64,000 nt of DNA from Adenophora triphylla var. japonica (GCA_022495995.1 JAFEMH010001465.1:310001-374000); one strand, 5' to 3'; positions 21,624-34,169 are shown, counted from the stretch's first letter. Translations and numbers: made by a program. Notes: generated from the letters alone by a model not told the origin.

Positions 21624-22480
21624 ATAAGGCTCGGGTATATTTCAAATTAATCAACCTATTATCGTGAATGTCTTATATAAGTAGTCAAATTAATACTAAT
21701 ATTATCTTTTTTTTCCAGGAATTATCACTAATAAATCAAGCGAATCGAGGAAAGCAAGAGTGCCTGAACAGGACTGGAAAAAAGTCCCATCCCTCTATCA
21801 TAAAAGAGGTTTGTCATCGTTCAATTTAGTTTTCAGTTGTCAATTAATGTTTCTTTTTGTATCGTATATTAATATATTTTTTTTTGTCAAATGATTCTAT
21901 TATAAATGGTAGAGAGGAGACGAGGGATTACCAACTGATCGCGTAAGCTTATTCATAGCTTCGCGCACGGACAAAAGTGGTCAGGCTGCAGATGATACCA
22001 CCTCTCGTATGATCGTAAGTTAAAGTTTTAACCTTTTCTGTTTCAGTTTTGTTCTTGTATAGAATAATTTTTTTCATTTCTAACTTCATTTTCATAATAT
22101 TAATTAAAGTTAAAACAATTATATTGAACATGTTGTTTTTGTTACAGTTAACATTAAATGATGCAATTGAAGAGCTACCAGAGGAGGAACAAAACTCTCC
22201 CAGCAAGCGAGAACAGATATTCACAAATTTGATGGGAAATGATGACCATGGGAGAGTGCGCTGTATGGGAGGCGGTCTTACCAAAACTAGAGTGTTTGGT
22301 AAAGCCTCAACTTCTCAAAGCGCTTCTGCAGCCCGTATTGCTGAACTTGAGGGGACGGTGTCATCCCTCAAAACAGATCTTGAAAAGCAACTTGAGGATC
22401 AACGCCAATAGTTTCAACAGCAAATAGAAGATTTAAAACGTTGTTTTATGGAACAACGTGGAAATGGCAATAATGAATAG
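21624..22480 (+). pseudogene. TnpA-like CACTA ORF1, 3' exons
   Basis: A continuation of the gene cut at 6195. The rest of the split exon ends GATAAGGCTCGG (donor at 21635). The exon at 21719-21808 encodes ELSLINQANRGKQ, the classic Transposase_24 'xLSxxNKxNR' segment. The exon at 21913-22014 encodes GDEGLPTDRVSLF. The last exon (22148-22480) has a Glu-rich start, GRVRCMGGGLTKTRVFG and a C-terminal coiled coil (AARIAELEGTVSSLKTDLEK). TAG at 22409-22411 interrupts a Gln-rich coil (probably CAG originally), with the frame staying open to the natural-looking TAG at 22478-22480. Together with the TGA at 5936 this makes a pseudogene. Confidence 0.85.
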
Positions 22481-23363
22481 GTTGTTTTCTCAAAGTTGTG
22501 GATTGTAAACATTGATTGAGTTTTGGTTACATTCAACTATCTTTTTTGTGTTAATGGTTATTATGTTGATTTTGTGTTGTATATACATTTACGAAGTCTA
22601 GTTATTTTATATACAGGTTGAATTTGGTTTCTGCGGGTGTATTTTTGGTTATATACAGGTTGCATTTGTGTGTGTACAGGTTGAATTTGATTTTTGCGGG
22701 TGTATTTTTGGGGAAAGTGAATTATATAGAGTTGGCTGGAAAAAAAATATATAGTTATTTACGGCGGTTTCAAAAATCCGCCGTAAATAGTTTATTAGAC
22801 AACTCGTGCCCAAAGGGGGACGAGGGAATCTGGGTGGAGTGCAAATGGGACGACTCGTGCCCTGGCGGACAACTCGTCTCATAACAAGTCATTTACGGTG
22901 GAACCCTACATCCGCCGTATATAAGCATAATGGATGACTCGTCCCCAAAGGGGGACGAGGGAATCTGGGTGGGGTGCAAATGGGACGACTCGTGCTTTAC
23001 TGGACGACTCGTCTATTATATACGGCGGATATACACCACCGTATATAATTTTCATTATATACGGCGGTTATACACCGCCGTAAAAAGCTTCCTCAAATAC
23101 GCCCGTTATACATACGGTGTATTTGTATTTAATTATATACGGCGGTCCATAAGCCGCCGTATTTATTCTCAATTATATACGGTGGTGTATTTCTGCCGTA
23201 TATAGTATTTACGGCGGGATATCCGTCGTAAATACTATATACGGCGATGTTTATACGGTGCACTATATACGGCAGATTGTCCGCCGTAAATAACATATAC
23301 GGCGGGGCGCGTTCTATATACGGCGGTTAAAATCCGCCGTAAATAAGCCTGTTTCTTGTAGTG
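22481..23363 (+). repeat. CACTA right subterminal region and terminal inverted repeat
   Basis: The terminal repeat ends at 23363 (TTCTTGTAGTG). From about 22750 inward the strand carries more than a dozen TACGGCGG or CCGCCGTA copies, often as hairpin pairs (e.g. 22757-22790, 23013-23045, 23055-23085, 23205-23235). These are typical subterminal binding sites for the TnpA-type protein. Two long direct repeats (about 22797-22883 and 22929-23015) carry AAAGGGGGACGAGGGAATCT and copies of GGGACGACTCGTGC. Further inward, 22612-22715 has three copies of a TATACAGGTTGAATTTG-type unit. Confidence 0.85.
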
Positions 23364-23816
23364 TGTTGCATTTTATGCCTGACTAATGGGCTCATGGCAG
23401 CCAGTTTGAATCAATCGCCGACAAAAAAATGTTGTGGACGATGGAATGATGAAAAATGTTTGGTTACGACGGTTCCAGACATCGATGAGAATCAATCACA
23501 TCAATAATATGATCACTTATTTGCTTGACAACTTGAAGATCGTTGTTCATGGAGTCTCGACACATTTCATGTATACTCATAAGGCAAAGATGGGTTACAA
23601 GTTTCTGATGCATCTACATCGTGGTACAACTTTATATGCCACATGTGTTGTATAATGTGGTATATTTTATACTCCTACGGTAGGACTAACAACCTATTAA
23701 GGGCCCGTTTGATTTAGTTTATTGATATGTGCTGATGACTTATGACTGATGAGCTGATGAATGATGTTGTTTGATTTAATTTTTTTTAAGTGCTGATGAG
23801 CTATCATAAATAAATA
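23364..23816. other. Flank between CACTA and Helitron
   Basis: A 73-codon plus-strand frame (23434-23655) is open but I do not recognise the product, and the composition is not clearly coding. From 23700 the sequence becomes AT-rich with repeated GATGA/GCTGATGA words and GTTTGATTTA repeated, resembling a non-autonomous hAT-like element. It resumes beyond the Helitron at 25500. Confidence 0.4.
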
Positions 23817-25499
23817 CTAGTGTTACTCCCGTACGATGCACGGACAGCTACTAACACATAAAAGACGAAAATTCATACAAATACAACAGAAAATAGAAAT
23901 GTTTGTATAAATCGTAAAACACTTCTTTGAAAACTATATCCGTACAAATATCTAATTTCAAAAGAAAAAAAATAATGGAGTTTCATTCTACTCATACAAT
24001 TAATTAGCTCTGCAATTGTCAAAAATTAATTGCAGTAGCTATTTACCCTCCTGAACCCATTATTCCATAATTACCATTACCCTTGACTTACAACTTTCAA
24101 CAGAACAAAATAAAATTGAAATTAGAAATAAATAAACTCCTAAATAGAATCCCAATCAATCTCATATAACGATTTCTTTTGCAGCTCCAACATAAATCTC
24201 GGCACTCTCTGATATACTCACTAACTTCACTACCTCTTCCTCCTCTGGCACTGTCCGAGGCTTTTTAGACGATCTTCTAGAAGTTGGCTACTTGGCATAT
24301 GTGATCCGATTTGTACTCCCCAAAATCGCCGCTAATTTATGAACCATGATGGCGCAGGTGAGGAAAGCTAAGCCGTGAGAAGTCTCCTCTCAGCTTGTAA
24401 GCCGCATTGCCACACACCCACACTATTTAGTGATATTATTTCTCCAGATTTGAATTTCCTTAGAAGCAACACCGCCCTCCGTCTTGTTCCACATCACCAT
24501 AGGCATCGCCAACCGTTACAAATCCTCGATAGTGAAAACACCCCAAAAAAATTCCCCAAAGTTTGACAAAACCCAGCAGTAAATCCACGAAATTTACCTA
24601 AACCATGCAGCAATTTAACAAAATGTGATGAAACTAAAAGAAAAGATGGCAATCCCCGTATGAGTCATGGCTTTGGTAAGTAAATTCCTTTTAGATTTTC
24701 ATCCCGTGGAGGAACTTTAGGACATCCTTGGGGATGCTTACTCTCTAAATTTTCCATTAGAATCGTACATTTTGTGAGGATGGTGATGAGAGAGTGAAGA
24801 GCTTCTATAGAGAAAACTAAAGAAAAAGATTGAAAAGGAAAGGAACATACCTTCCCGTCTTCAGCTATAGATTGTCGACGCCGCTTCTTCTTCAAGTTAG
24901 AACAGGGTAGATTTGGGAGTAGGATGTGTAGATGTAGAAGAGGAAAACGTGTTTGTTGGGGCCTCGCGGTGTTGAGAGTTGGATCAGCGGGATTGGGTTG
25001 ACTGAGATGAGATGAAGAAGGTGAGGAGAAAGAGGGTAATCAAGTGGGATTTTATGTTTATTTTCTATGAATTTCAAATACTTTGTAGTATTCTGCAAGT
25101 GAAGTTAGCCAACCCATACACTCAAAGTAATTTAGATACTTACATGTGTACCAGCTGCATGTCAAGCAATTGAGCACAATCTGACACGTATTCCATGAGA
25201 AAATATTGCTGTTTTTTTTTCCCACAGATCTAGCCAATAGCATAGCATGCAATGTTGACTACTGCGGCGGTGTACTGTGACAGTTTTGCCCTTTGTAGGT
25301 CTATTGACAACTTTGCCCTTGACACCGACATTTGTGAGTGGGAAAGGAGATTTTGCTGCTTTTATATATATAAAGATAAAGATTTCAAGAATTATGCATT
25401 TTCAAAAATACCCTTAATGAGGAGCTGGCTGAAACTGTTATTAAAATGCCCTTGTATATGGAGAAATTTGCAACTATCTTCCATTAATATATATAGAGA
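23817..25499 (-). mobile_element. Non-autonomous Helitron, 1.68 kb
   Basis: On the minus strand the 5' end is TCTCTATATATATTAA (from 25499). The 3' end is a hairpin (CCGTGCATCGTACGG, at 23829-23843) followed eight bases later by CTAG (ending 23817). It sits between A and T with no target duplication, exactly the Helitron rule. The interior has no Rep/helicase. A minus-strand stretch around 24180-24300 (SSKKPRTVPEEEEVVKLVSI) looks coding and may be a captured gene fragment that I cannot identify. Confidence 0.8.
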
Positions 25500-25552
25500 T
25501 GACTGTTTGATTAATAAGCTGAAAAAGTGTTGAATAAAATTATAAAGACTAA

Positions 25553-25671
<119 letters not shown>

Positions 25672-26396
25672 AGAAGAGGACTTACATGTTTTTTAAAAGT
25701 AGAATTAAGCACTAGACATAGGCCTCATTTGTTTTTTCATTTTCAGCTCTTATTCAGATCTGAATGCCTATTATTTTTCACTTAATTTTCAGATGTAAAA
25801 CTATCAGGCCCAAGGCCCATCAGCAAGATCGGTCGACCTAGCTCATTGTCCGACCTACGTGGTCCCGACCTAGCTATCGTCCGACATACGATCCAGATCC
25901 TAGTTCGGGCATGACCCGATCCTATGCATTAGTTAGGTCGACCTGGATCCAAACAGACGACCTCGACCTACGATGCTATATCGACCTACAGAGTCCAAGA
26001 TGTAGGTGTAGAGAGGAGCAAGATGGAGGAAATAGAAGGAGGGAAGAATGAAGATAGCAACACTGCGGCAGTCGGCCAAGAGAAAGAATGAAGGTTTTTA
26101 AGTTTGAAAAAACAATTTTTATTTTCAAGTATGTTTAAGTTTTTATTGAGGGTGTGTCCTCAGAAACAAGTTCTTTAATTTGTATTATTTTGGTATGCCT
26201 TTGTTGACATATGGATTTGGATTTTAGCTTGTAGATATTTGGTATGCCTCTGTTGGCATACAATCTAGGGTTTTGAGGTGTCATGTTGATGATGGCATGA
26301 CACCATTTTTAGGGATCCTAACAGGCGAGCAGTTAGTTTATTCAAGTAGTTCTTTTGATCGTATGAAACACTTAGTGTGTTTAACCCTTTAAACTT

Positions 26397-26526
26397 TGTG
26401 AGTAACATGCAAATGTTACAACCTTAAGAAGTTGTGAGTACAACCTTAGAAAGTTGTGAGTAACATGCAAATGTTACAACCTTAAGAAGTTGTGAGTAAC
26501 ATACAAATGTTACAACCTTAAGAACT
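26397..26526 (+). repeat. 36-bp tandem repeat
   Basis: Three full units plus one shortened unit of GTGAGTAACATGCAAATGTT followed by ACAACCTTAAGAAGTT. Each unit includes the imperfect palindrome TAACATGCAAATGTTA. It lies in unclassified, LTR-like sequence. No function is apparent. Confidence 0.85.
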
Positions 26527-27129
26527 TTAGTTCACATATAGTGAAAAACGTGCGCTTAGGCGTGCTTTGAATAGTCGGTATTCTTTAGAAAAGATGTGCA
26601 ATCTAAGAAACAATTAGGAAGTATGTCCTTTCATTCTAAAACGTGAGTTGTCTTCAACTTGTGATAGAGATTTTTTGAAGTTTCATCTTGCATTTTTAAC
26701 ATGTAGACACACAGCATCTTGCAAAACAGAAATATGTTAGGGTCGGGTGTTAACTTAGCTAACACCCCTCCGATGCTTAAGTTAGTAATGTTTCAAAAAG
26801 ATATACAAGAAAATGATAAGAAATAAAAGAACAAGACGAGTAAAGAAGGTGTTCCTGTTAGCAATTATATTAAACATGCGTTTGACTTACACGAAAGAAT
26901 TTTTCACCTCCATATGACCTGCGTACCTTCTTGGACTTTGATAATCAGCATGCTCCCATGGCGTTCTTGATTATTTTTCTTAGAGGACAATGATGACCCC
27001 ATAATGATTATCATGATCTAGTCTTCAAGTTGTTGTATAGCTTCTTCGGAACTTGGTTAAAAAGGTAAAAGATATGGCACGACTTGTAATGACTTTGACA
27101 TGTTGAAGATATAATGTTGTCTTTGATTG

Positions 27130-29355
27130 CTATTTTTGATGGGATGCAGATGAGGCTTTCATGGAGGTCTTGTAGCATTCCTTGGCTATCTGCTGATCCC
27201 CTTTAAGCGTGATTATCCCCCCCCCACGGTGTTGGTAATTTAACGCACTGATGGTATGTAGATGGGATATCTCTCATATTATGTATCTATGGCCTGCCTA
27301 GGATAATATTATTTGAAGACGGGCAATCTATTATACATAACCGTTCCATGGAATTGACACATTGAACATATATAGGTAGCTTGATTTCTTCGACTGTTTG
27401 CTTGGTTTCCCCACTGAATCCAATTAATACAGAAGAGTTCTTTACAACTTCAGAGTCTGGAATACCCATTTCCTTCAAGGTGCTGAGCATCATCAAGTTG
27501 ACGGAACTGCCATTATCGATGAGAATCCTTTTCACCTTGCAATTTGCAATCTGCAAGGTGATTACTAGTCCATCATGATGTGGACCTATGATATCCTCTT
27601 TGTAATCTTGATCAAAAGTAATTTGTGAATCTTCACATCTTGAAGATGACCTGACTGGTGTATTGAATTTGTCTTCTTTCGAATATTTGGCATGACGCTT
27701 TGCTGCCGAATAAGTTGTACCGCAGATTTCTGAGCCTCCAGAGATGACATTGATAGTTTTTGTTGATGTTGGGGGTGATATAGGTGTTTCTGGAGTGGAA
27801 TCTTTAGCTTCACCATGCTCTTTTCTCCTGCTGAAAAGCTCCTTAAGATGGCCTTTAGATAATGAATGACTGATCTCCTTACGAAGGGCAATACAGTTGT
27901 TTGTAGTATGGCCAAAGTCTTCATGGTACGCACACCATTTAGACTTATCCTTCCAAGCTGTTGGTTTTCAATCTTTCTGGGCCATCTTGCTTTTTCGCCC
28001 AAGTTGTCCATTGCACATAATAGTCCTGCAATATTGACAGAAAAACAATAGTCATCAATTTTTGGAAATTCAGAATCATCATTATCTATAGCATCTTCAA
28101 TAGAATTAGTTTTATGATCCTCGAATTTAGTGTAGGGTTTTCCCCTATTATGCTTATGATGAGAAGATTCTGCCTTTCTGACAGTGCTTTCATAAACAGG
28201 AGTCTCTTTAGCATTTTTCTCTCGGAGTAGCATGTCTTCTTCAAGACGTATGAATTGAATGGCTCTTGTTCTGACATCTTCAAGTTTCTTGCATGGGTTT
28301 TTGACTAGGTCTTCATAATATGGTGAGTCCTTCTTGAGACCCATCATGAATGCTTCTGTTGCAGTTGACATGTCTAAGTTTGGTATATCCATTGCTTCTT
28401 TATTGAACCCGCTCAAATAATCTTTAAGAGTTTCTTCAGGTTGCTAAGTTATCCGATATAAATCACTAGTAAGTTTTTCAAATACCCTGTTACAAGAAAA
28501 TTGATTAGTGAACATATCAATTAATTGTGCATAAGATCCAATAGAACCCAAAGGTTGGTTAATGAGACATCTTAAGGCTGCTCATGTTAATGTTAATCCA
28601 AAGCCTCTGCATAAATAGGCTTCTTTAAATGGCAAATGGATATGGATGACATCCATCTTCTCCTGATATAGGGCTACATGCTCCAATGGGTTTGTAGTGC
28701 CATCATACTGTTTCATTTGAGGAACACTAAATCTCTTGGATAACTCAGCATAGGCAATAGCGGGTACAAAACGGGTATCATTATAACATGTTGGAGATGA
28801 TCTATGCAGGGGAGATGTAACTCCTGGAATGTCATAACCATTTCCTTTAATTCCTACAACTGTCTAGCCATGGAATTTCCTGCATCAGAGTTATTAGGAT
28901 TTAGATTAGGATTAACAAAGTTATATGCATAATTTGTAAAACCCCCTGTTAATCCTGAAGATGGTGTCTGAAAGGATAGAATTGAGGTTGGCAGAGTGGT
29001 GCATGGATAAGTGATGATGCTTTCAGTTTGCGTCACGTGGTTTCTTGAACCTTCTGCACCTGAATCCCCTGCAAAGCTAAAATGTCTAGGTTGTAGGGGA
29101 GATATTGTGCTTGACACTGGAGATGTTCCAAGACCTTGAGTAGATGCTCCTTGAAGACGGGAAATAGCATTGAACAACATCTGGTTGGTATGCTGTTGAT
29201 TTTTTTGTTGATTCTTCAAGTAATCCATCATCTTGGTCAGGTTAGTAAAAAAATCAAAGGTCATCTCCTGAGAAATCACGGCTGAAGAGGTAACAATCGG
29301 TAAAGATTGTTGAGAAGGCATTCCAAATGTATTTGAAACTTGGGCTCCAAATGTT
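27130..29355 (-). pseudogene. gag-protease of element C
   Basis: A minus-strand gag-protease relic. 29355-28854 is the gag N-terminal region (MMDYLKNQQKNQQHTNQ). The gag core follows, with a TAG at 28444-28446 where element D has Gln (TQQPNETL). 28416-27586 has MSTATEAFMMGLKKDSPYYE and RFIRLEEDMLL, then shifts frame into a finger block like KWCAYHEDFGH. The retropepsin region (27586-27287) has ILIDNGSSVNLMM (D-N-G in place of the usual D-T/S-G) and IILGRP. The frame reaches TAG CAA TCA at 27124-27132 after KTSMKASSASHQK. The first gag codons lie to the right of the solo LTRs (ATG at 33063). Confidence 0.75.
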
Positions 29356-29360
29356 CTAAG

Positions 29361-30507
29361 TGTCCCTCTCTGTTTGAGAGAGATGTTTGCTTGGGCCCTC
29401 GATGAATAGTGTTGATGAAATGTGTGGCCACACTCAAGTGATTTGATAGAGATCAAATGCATTTGGATTATCAACATATTCGGAATCGAGAAAGCATTGA
29501 ACGGAATGAGTTGACTTATACCATGACTCATGTTCAATTGGTCATCGTGGACAAAGGGATTGTGACATTTGATCTATCGGGAAAATCAAGCTTTGATGTT
29601 ATATTAATTGGGTGGACATAATGGTTTGCTAGAAACCACTTATGTCTTGTAAGGTCGATATTTTGACTCACTACCAACATAATATAATCCCTATTGGGTC
29701 ACACACAAAGAGCGAATTTGATTCTGGTTGAAAATTGAAATTCTGGCATGGCATGTGGCGCGACACACTTGGTAATGAGGGAGGCACGACTCGTGCCAAG
29801 AATCATGACTCGTACCATAAATTAGCACGACTGCATTTTTGGTCACGACTCGTGGAACGAGTGCTTTTGGCTTGGTCATGACTCGTGCATTTGATCAGCA
29901 CACGTAACTTTCCTGGCTTGGCTCGTGGTGCGACAGACTTAGCTAGTGGCATATCACGTAGTGCGACATACTTAGCCTGTCCATACATGTTTTCCTTGGC
30001 CGGTAAGGTTTTTGTGGTTGACAAGGATTTAACCCTAAGTGTTAGGGATTTATACCAATGTATAAATACAAATCCTTGGGTAGCCAAAAACTCTCTCTCA
30101 CACATATCATTGTTCTAGGTTTATGAAATTCTAGGCTTTGATTATTGATTAAGAATCAAAAGTCCCAAAATAAATTCCATTGTTTTTGCCATTGATTATT
30201 GAAAACGTTTCAATAATCGGAAGGATCATCTAGCAATCCAACAAGAAGCGTTCTTGGTTCCAACAATAATCTTGAAGATCTCCGTTGATTGATTCATCAC
30301 CAAGGTTGAACAAGGAAGATAGAAGATTCTACATCAAAATTCTAGGCTTGAATTTTGAAGATCTATTTTGACAAACTAAATTGCATTCAAGGTATGTAAT
30401 TCTATTTCATGTTTTTCTAATCTCTTCATGCTAGATGGATCTAAGGGCTAAGGTTTTGCTAGTTATTTCTAAGTCTTCCGCTGCGTTTATAACCCCAAAA
30501 CCCAACA
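29361..30507 (-). mobile_element. Solo LTR (probably copia-type), 1147 bp
   Basis: Bounded by the target duplication CTAAG (29356-29360 and 30508-30512). On the minus strand it starts TGTTGGGTTTTGGGG and ends GAGAGGGACA. The start, with ATAAACGCAGCGGAAGAC next, resembles plant Ty1/copia LTRs. It interrupts gag of element C. It contains a cluster of CACGACTCGTG-type palindromes at 29783-29890. No internal element sequence remains, consistent with LTR-LTR recombination. Confidence 0.82.
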
Positions 30508-30562
30508 CTAAGTGCCCCAGTCCTTCCTGCAACATTCTGTGTATCTTGACCAGAACTAGGAT

Positions 30563-33051
30563 TGTGGGCACCCCAACCCGGAACCTAACACGTGTCCCAA
30601 GCCGGAGAGTCCAAACTACGAAAGACCACCTGAAATTTTTGAAAACATTTGACTTAACTTGAAAGAAAACTAACTTTAACCTTAACATTCAAAGACTAAC
30701 TTAGGGACATCTCCACTTGGAGGAAAAGGGAAACACTTAACAAACTTCAAACCAACTTATTTACAAACATTTACAAAAGTTCCCATCTAACCCACTTTAA
30801 ACAACTAACTTACTTAGTTACCATATTTACAAAAGTTTCACAATTCACCCATTTACATAACTTGTTTTATCAACAAACTCCAACAAAGGAGTAACAACCA
30901 AAATACAACCCATCTAAACATAAATATACCCGACAACCCAAAATACAAGTACAAACTCCGCACCGTCCTCACTGGTCGGGTCCTCCTGTCTCAGTCCGAT
31001 CTAAAACATTAAAGGGAGAAGGGTGAGAATAAATCTCAATAAGTTATTATGAATGCACAATATGCCAAGTAAGATGCAACACATATAAGGTGCATATAAC
31101 ACATTGGGAAAAGCCGTAAACACATTACGTTACCTTGGTTTACCTTTTCCCATCTGACCAATAAGTCGTACAATATTGAAAGATAAAACTCCATCAAAAC
31201 CAATAACATATAACGGAGAGAGCTATTAAGATAACTCCTCTCTTGTGAACTGCTTAGGCATATTCACATCTTATAAGACCCATTTTTCAGGGAACCATAT
31301 AAGATACTAGCAACTCTGTAAGGCTTTTGGCTCAATACAGATGATATAACCCCAATCTGTGGCCACAGAAGGGGACAGTCACATGTATAACGTAATCCAA
31401 TCACATTAGGTCACACTTTCCATAATTGATCGTATTCCGTTATACCCCTAAACATCAGCTGATTAACACAAGTTCAAGCACATAGTAGATACTTGAAATA
31501 AAATCCACCAAAGGGATGAGAATATAACAACATGGTAAAACAATACTCATGTTCAATCAATACTATAGTGCAACATGCATTTCATACACTATGTATAATA
31601 CTATCAATGCATATGAACTCAATAAGGTAGGAAGGTATCATAAACTATCCCTACATAGTCAATATGCAATAATATATAACCTCTATAAAGGTCCAAGTTC
31701 AATTTACCAAGTTGGAGTTGCATTGGCTAAGGGACAAATCAAGGTTGCGAAGCATTTTCCAAACAATATTTAAAGCACTTCCACTATTCCATTTTAACCA
31801 AGTAAAACCTCATTATGTAGCTAAAGTGTTCTACTTTAATCTAAGTTAAAGAGGGTTCACTTTGGTTCTTATTTGAATAGATTTCTAGGCCTTAGAAAGT
31901 TGTTCAGGGACTGCAGGGTAGGGCACGACTCGTGCCCCAGGGCACGACTCGTGCCCCTTATAACCCCCTTCAGCTACAGTCGTCCCAGCATAGGCACGAC
32001 TTAGGCCATTTTCAGGGGACGACTCGTGCCCGACTCGTACCCCAGAGCACGAGTCGTGCCCTCTGTTCAGAATTCAGAATATAATTTGTACTACATCAGC
32101 CACTACACCAAATTGACCCAAACCAAGCTTTACTCTGATTTAAGTTGATACAAATCAGTACCAAACATTAATAATACCAACCCAAACCATTCTATACTCT
32201 ATCCATTCCAATCCAACACCAACCCACACCATTTTAACACCATACTCTAGGTCAAATTGCCATGCAACTAGAGGTATCAAAGAATTACTACCATAATATG
32301 ACTACCAACCCATTTTCTTGCTATTAAACAACCACCCCATACCCATTTCAATTCCACTTTTCCAAAACCATTCTTACCAAGTAAAAATTGTTCCACTTTA
32401 CCAAAAACTTATTTATAAACATCGATAACAACAAAAATCAAGGAATGAAGAAGTTTTGAAAGGAATCCATAATAACTTACTTAAATGATGAAAAATAGAA
32501 TATTTATTTGACCGGATGAATATGCTCCCCTCGCCGCCACAAACACGAATCCGCAAACGGTTTTGAAAACGGAGAAGTAATGAAGGGTAGGGAATTTTTC
32601 TAAGGAAGAACCTAGGGTTTGATTATTATCTCCATCTCCATGGACTTTGAGGAAGAAAGGAAAATACTGATGACTTACAAAATGAGGTTTTCCTTTTGGA
32701 ATTCCACGGATAATTATCAATTGTTACACTAAAGCTCCTCTAAGGCATTAACAACTTAAACTAGCAACCACTACTTCTTAACTTGACATAAAAGCACCTC
32801 AACCAAAACAAATCATTTTGTTAAAATTTCTAATTATTATTATTTCACAATACACTTTATAGTTTATTCCCTTTAGGCCCTTTATCATTAAATTTAATTC
32901 AATTTCATCTTAACTTCACATAAGTTAGTTAAAACATATTTGAGCACATAAACTTAACATATAGCATAAAAGGCATAAAATGAAATATTACCACCCGAAC
33001 CCCACGTGCTCAACGAGTGATAAAATAGTGCCTAATATTAGGGTCGTGACA
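30563..33051 (-). mobile_element. Solo LTR, gypsy-type family A copy 1, 2489 bp
   Basis: Bounded by the target duplication AGGAT (30558-30562 and 33052-33056). On the minus strand it starts TGTCACGACCCTAATATTAG and ends GGGGTGCCCACA. It is homologous, in opposite orientation, to 38051-40548. For example 31100-31490 matches the reverse of 39720-40090, including the shared words CTGTGGCCACAG and GGCTTTTGGCTCAATACAGA. It is inserted 12 bases after the gag start codon of element C. A cluster of GGGCACGACTCGTGCCC palindromes lies at 31921-32061. Confidence 0.88.
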
Positions 33052-33098
33052 AGGATTGCTCATCTTGGTATTTTCTTAACAAACTTAAAAAACCAAAG

Positions 33099-33116
33099 TT
33101 CCCACAGACAGCGCCA
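33099..33116 (-). promoter_or_regulatory. Primer binding site of element C
   Basis: On the minus strand TGGCGCTGTCTGTGGGAA starts three bases inside the LTR end CCAAAACA. This is the form usual for Tat-type plant gypsy elements and differs from element D's site (TGGCGCCCACCGAGGGGC). Confidence 0.7.
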
Positions 33117-33119
33117 AAT

Positions 33120-33703
33120 TGTTTTGGTCAATTTCTTGTACGTTGTCAATTGAAATTTAGTGGAATGATTTCGGGCACAAATGGAATATAAGAATGAGAA
33201 AATTCAAGATGCTACACCAAGATGTAACGAGAAAATCCCTTGATCAATTGATCTCTGTCACATAACCTCGGGAGGTTTTAGGAAACCTACCTAAAACCAA
33301 AGATGTTTATAAATTTTGTTGAGTGAGTACAAAGTGGAAGTATAGTGATAGTTACAAAGTTGCCGTCCATGGCGCCTATCTCTAGGTCTCTATTTATACC
33401 TCAAAAATGATAAAGTTTTTTTTAATGTGTAACCATCAATTCCTAAAAATTCGGGTTAGGTTGCTGAAGATAAGGGACCGTTGCCATGATATGATCTTCC
33501 GTTAGAAATGTATTTGAAATATGTGAGACTTGGTCATTGATCCTTGGGTAGTAATTATCCCCTGAAAAATAGGAACGGTTGAACATGCATCTTCAAGTTG
33601 TCAAAACAAGATGTCATGTTAAAGATGCTGAAGAATCAAGATGTTAAAGAACCACACAAGCCAAGATGTCAATGCAGTGTTAAGTAAAATTCTACCCCAA
33701 ATA
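33120..33703 (-). repeat. 5' LTR of element C
   Basis: The inner boundary is firm (CCAAAACA next to the primer site at 33120). The outer boundary is inferred at about 33703 by matching the start TATTTGGGGTAGAA to the LTR starts of E (TGTTTAGGGTGGAA) and D (TGTTGTGGGTA). That implies a mutated TG. The length of about 584 bp is close to the 597 and 565 bp of D and E. The partner LTR is missing. Confidence 0.65.
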
Positions 33704-34169
33704 ATGGCAACCTCATCTTCAATCCTCCAGTTGACATGCTGCCCCATCTCAAACTCTTTGATCATCTCAATCCTACTTTCCATCACCGTTTTGCTGGCAT
33801 CGACATAAACTTTTCCTAAGCAGCCTCCAGCTCCTTCACATGCTCCTCAGCAGTTGTTGACAACTTCTTGTTCAAAATCTCAACCTCTTTCTTCAACTTG
33901 GCAATTTCACCAGCATGAACTTCCACCTGATTCTCAGCATGTGTGGCTCTAAACGCCTCAAATTTGACCTTCTGGTTAAGCACCTTGATCCTATCATCTT
34001 TTATTTACATATCCTTGACCAAATTGGCCACCAGATTTACTGTCTGCATATAAAAAAGTTTTCATATTATAAATTCTATGTGATAAAAATATCTTGAGCA
34101 TAATGAGAAACAATACTACCTTTTTGGTCAGATCTTCGACATTGGCTAGTGCATTGTCAGCATGCCAGT
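33704..34169 (-). pseudogene. Element E antisense ORF, coiled-coil 3' part
   Basis: A continuation, on the minus strand, of the antisense ORF broken at 46449 by element D. The exon resumes with CATGCTGACAATGC just after the CCAGT duplication, giving HADNALANVEDLTKK before a GT donor at about 34123. After the acceptor near 34048 a coiled-coil exon follows (KFEAFRATHAENQVEVHAGE, IAKLKKEVEILNKKL). It has a TAA after LVANLVKDM and a TAG after EEHVKELEAA. C's LTR truncates it at 33703. Confidence 0.65.

Larger units (their letters stand above)
1..23363 (+). mobile_element. CACTA (En/Spm) DNA transposon, left end outside window
   Basis: This is a class II transposon whose right terminal inverted repeat is seen directly at 23348-23363 (CCTGTTTCTTGTAGTG, the reverse of the canonical CACTACAAGAAA start). 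It contains both genes expected of an autonomous CACTA element, in the usual order on the plus strand. These are a TNP2-type transposase (its DUF4218 and DUF4216 parts, 1-1647) and a TnpA-like Transposase_24 gene (5506-6195 plus 21624-22480). The right subterminal zone is crowded with TACGGCGG/CCGCCGTA palindromes, as expected of TnpA binding sites. Both genes have in-frame stops, so this copy is not autonomous now. It carries a captured AMP deaminase exon and an ATHILA-like frame, and has been split by a 15.4-kb LTR element. Without that insertion about 7.9 kb lies in the window. The left terminus and 3-bp target duplication cannot be seen. Confidence 0.9.
27124..33703 (-). mobile_element. 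Tat-type gypsy element C, truncated, with two nested solo LTRs
   Basis: The 5' part of a Ty3/gypsy element on the minus strand: 5' LTR (about 33120-33703), primer site (33099-33116), gag start (33063), gag and protease down to a TAG at 27130. Gag and protease are closely related to those of element D, so both belong to one Tat-lineage family. The reverse transcriptase, integrase and 3' LTR are absent, so the element was truncated or its remainder deleted. Two solo LTRs lie inside its gag (29361-30507 and 30563-33051). Its right flank is coding sequence of element E's antisense ORF, so C appears to have inserted into E. Confidence 0.75.

Noticed and set aside
23434..23655. A host gene of 73 codons
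   Set aside because: No motif, no clear splice context and composition not distinct from its AT-rich flank; kept only as a note.
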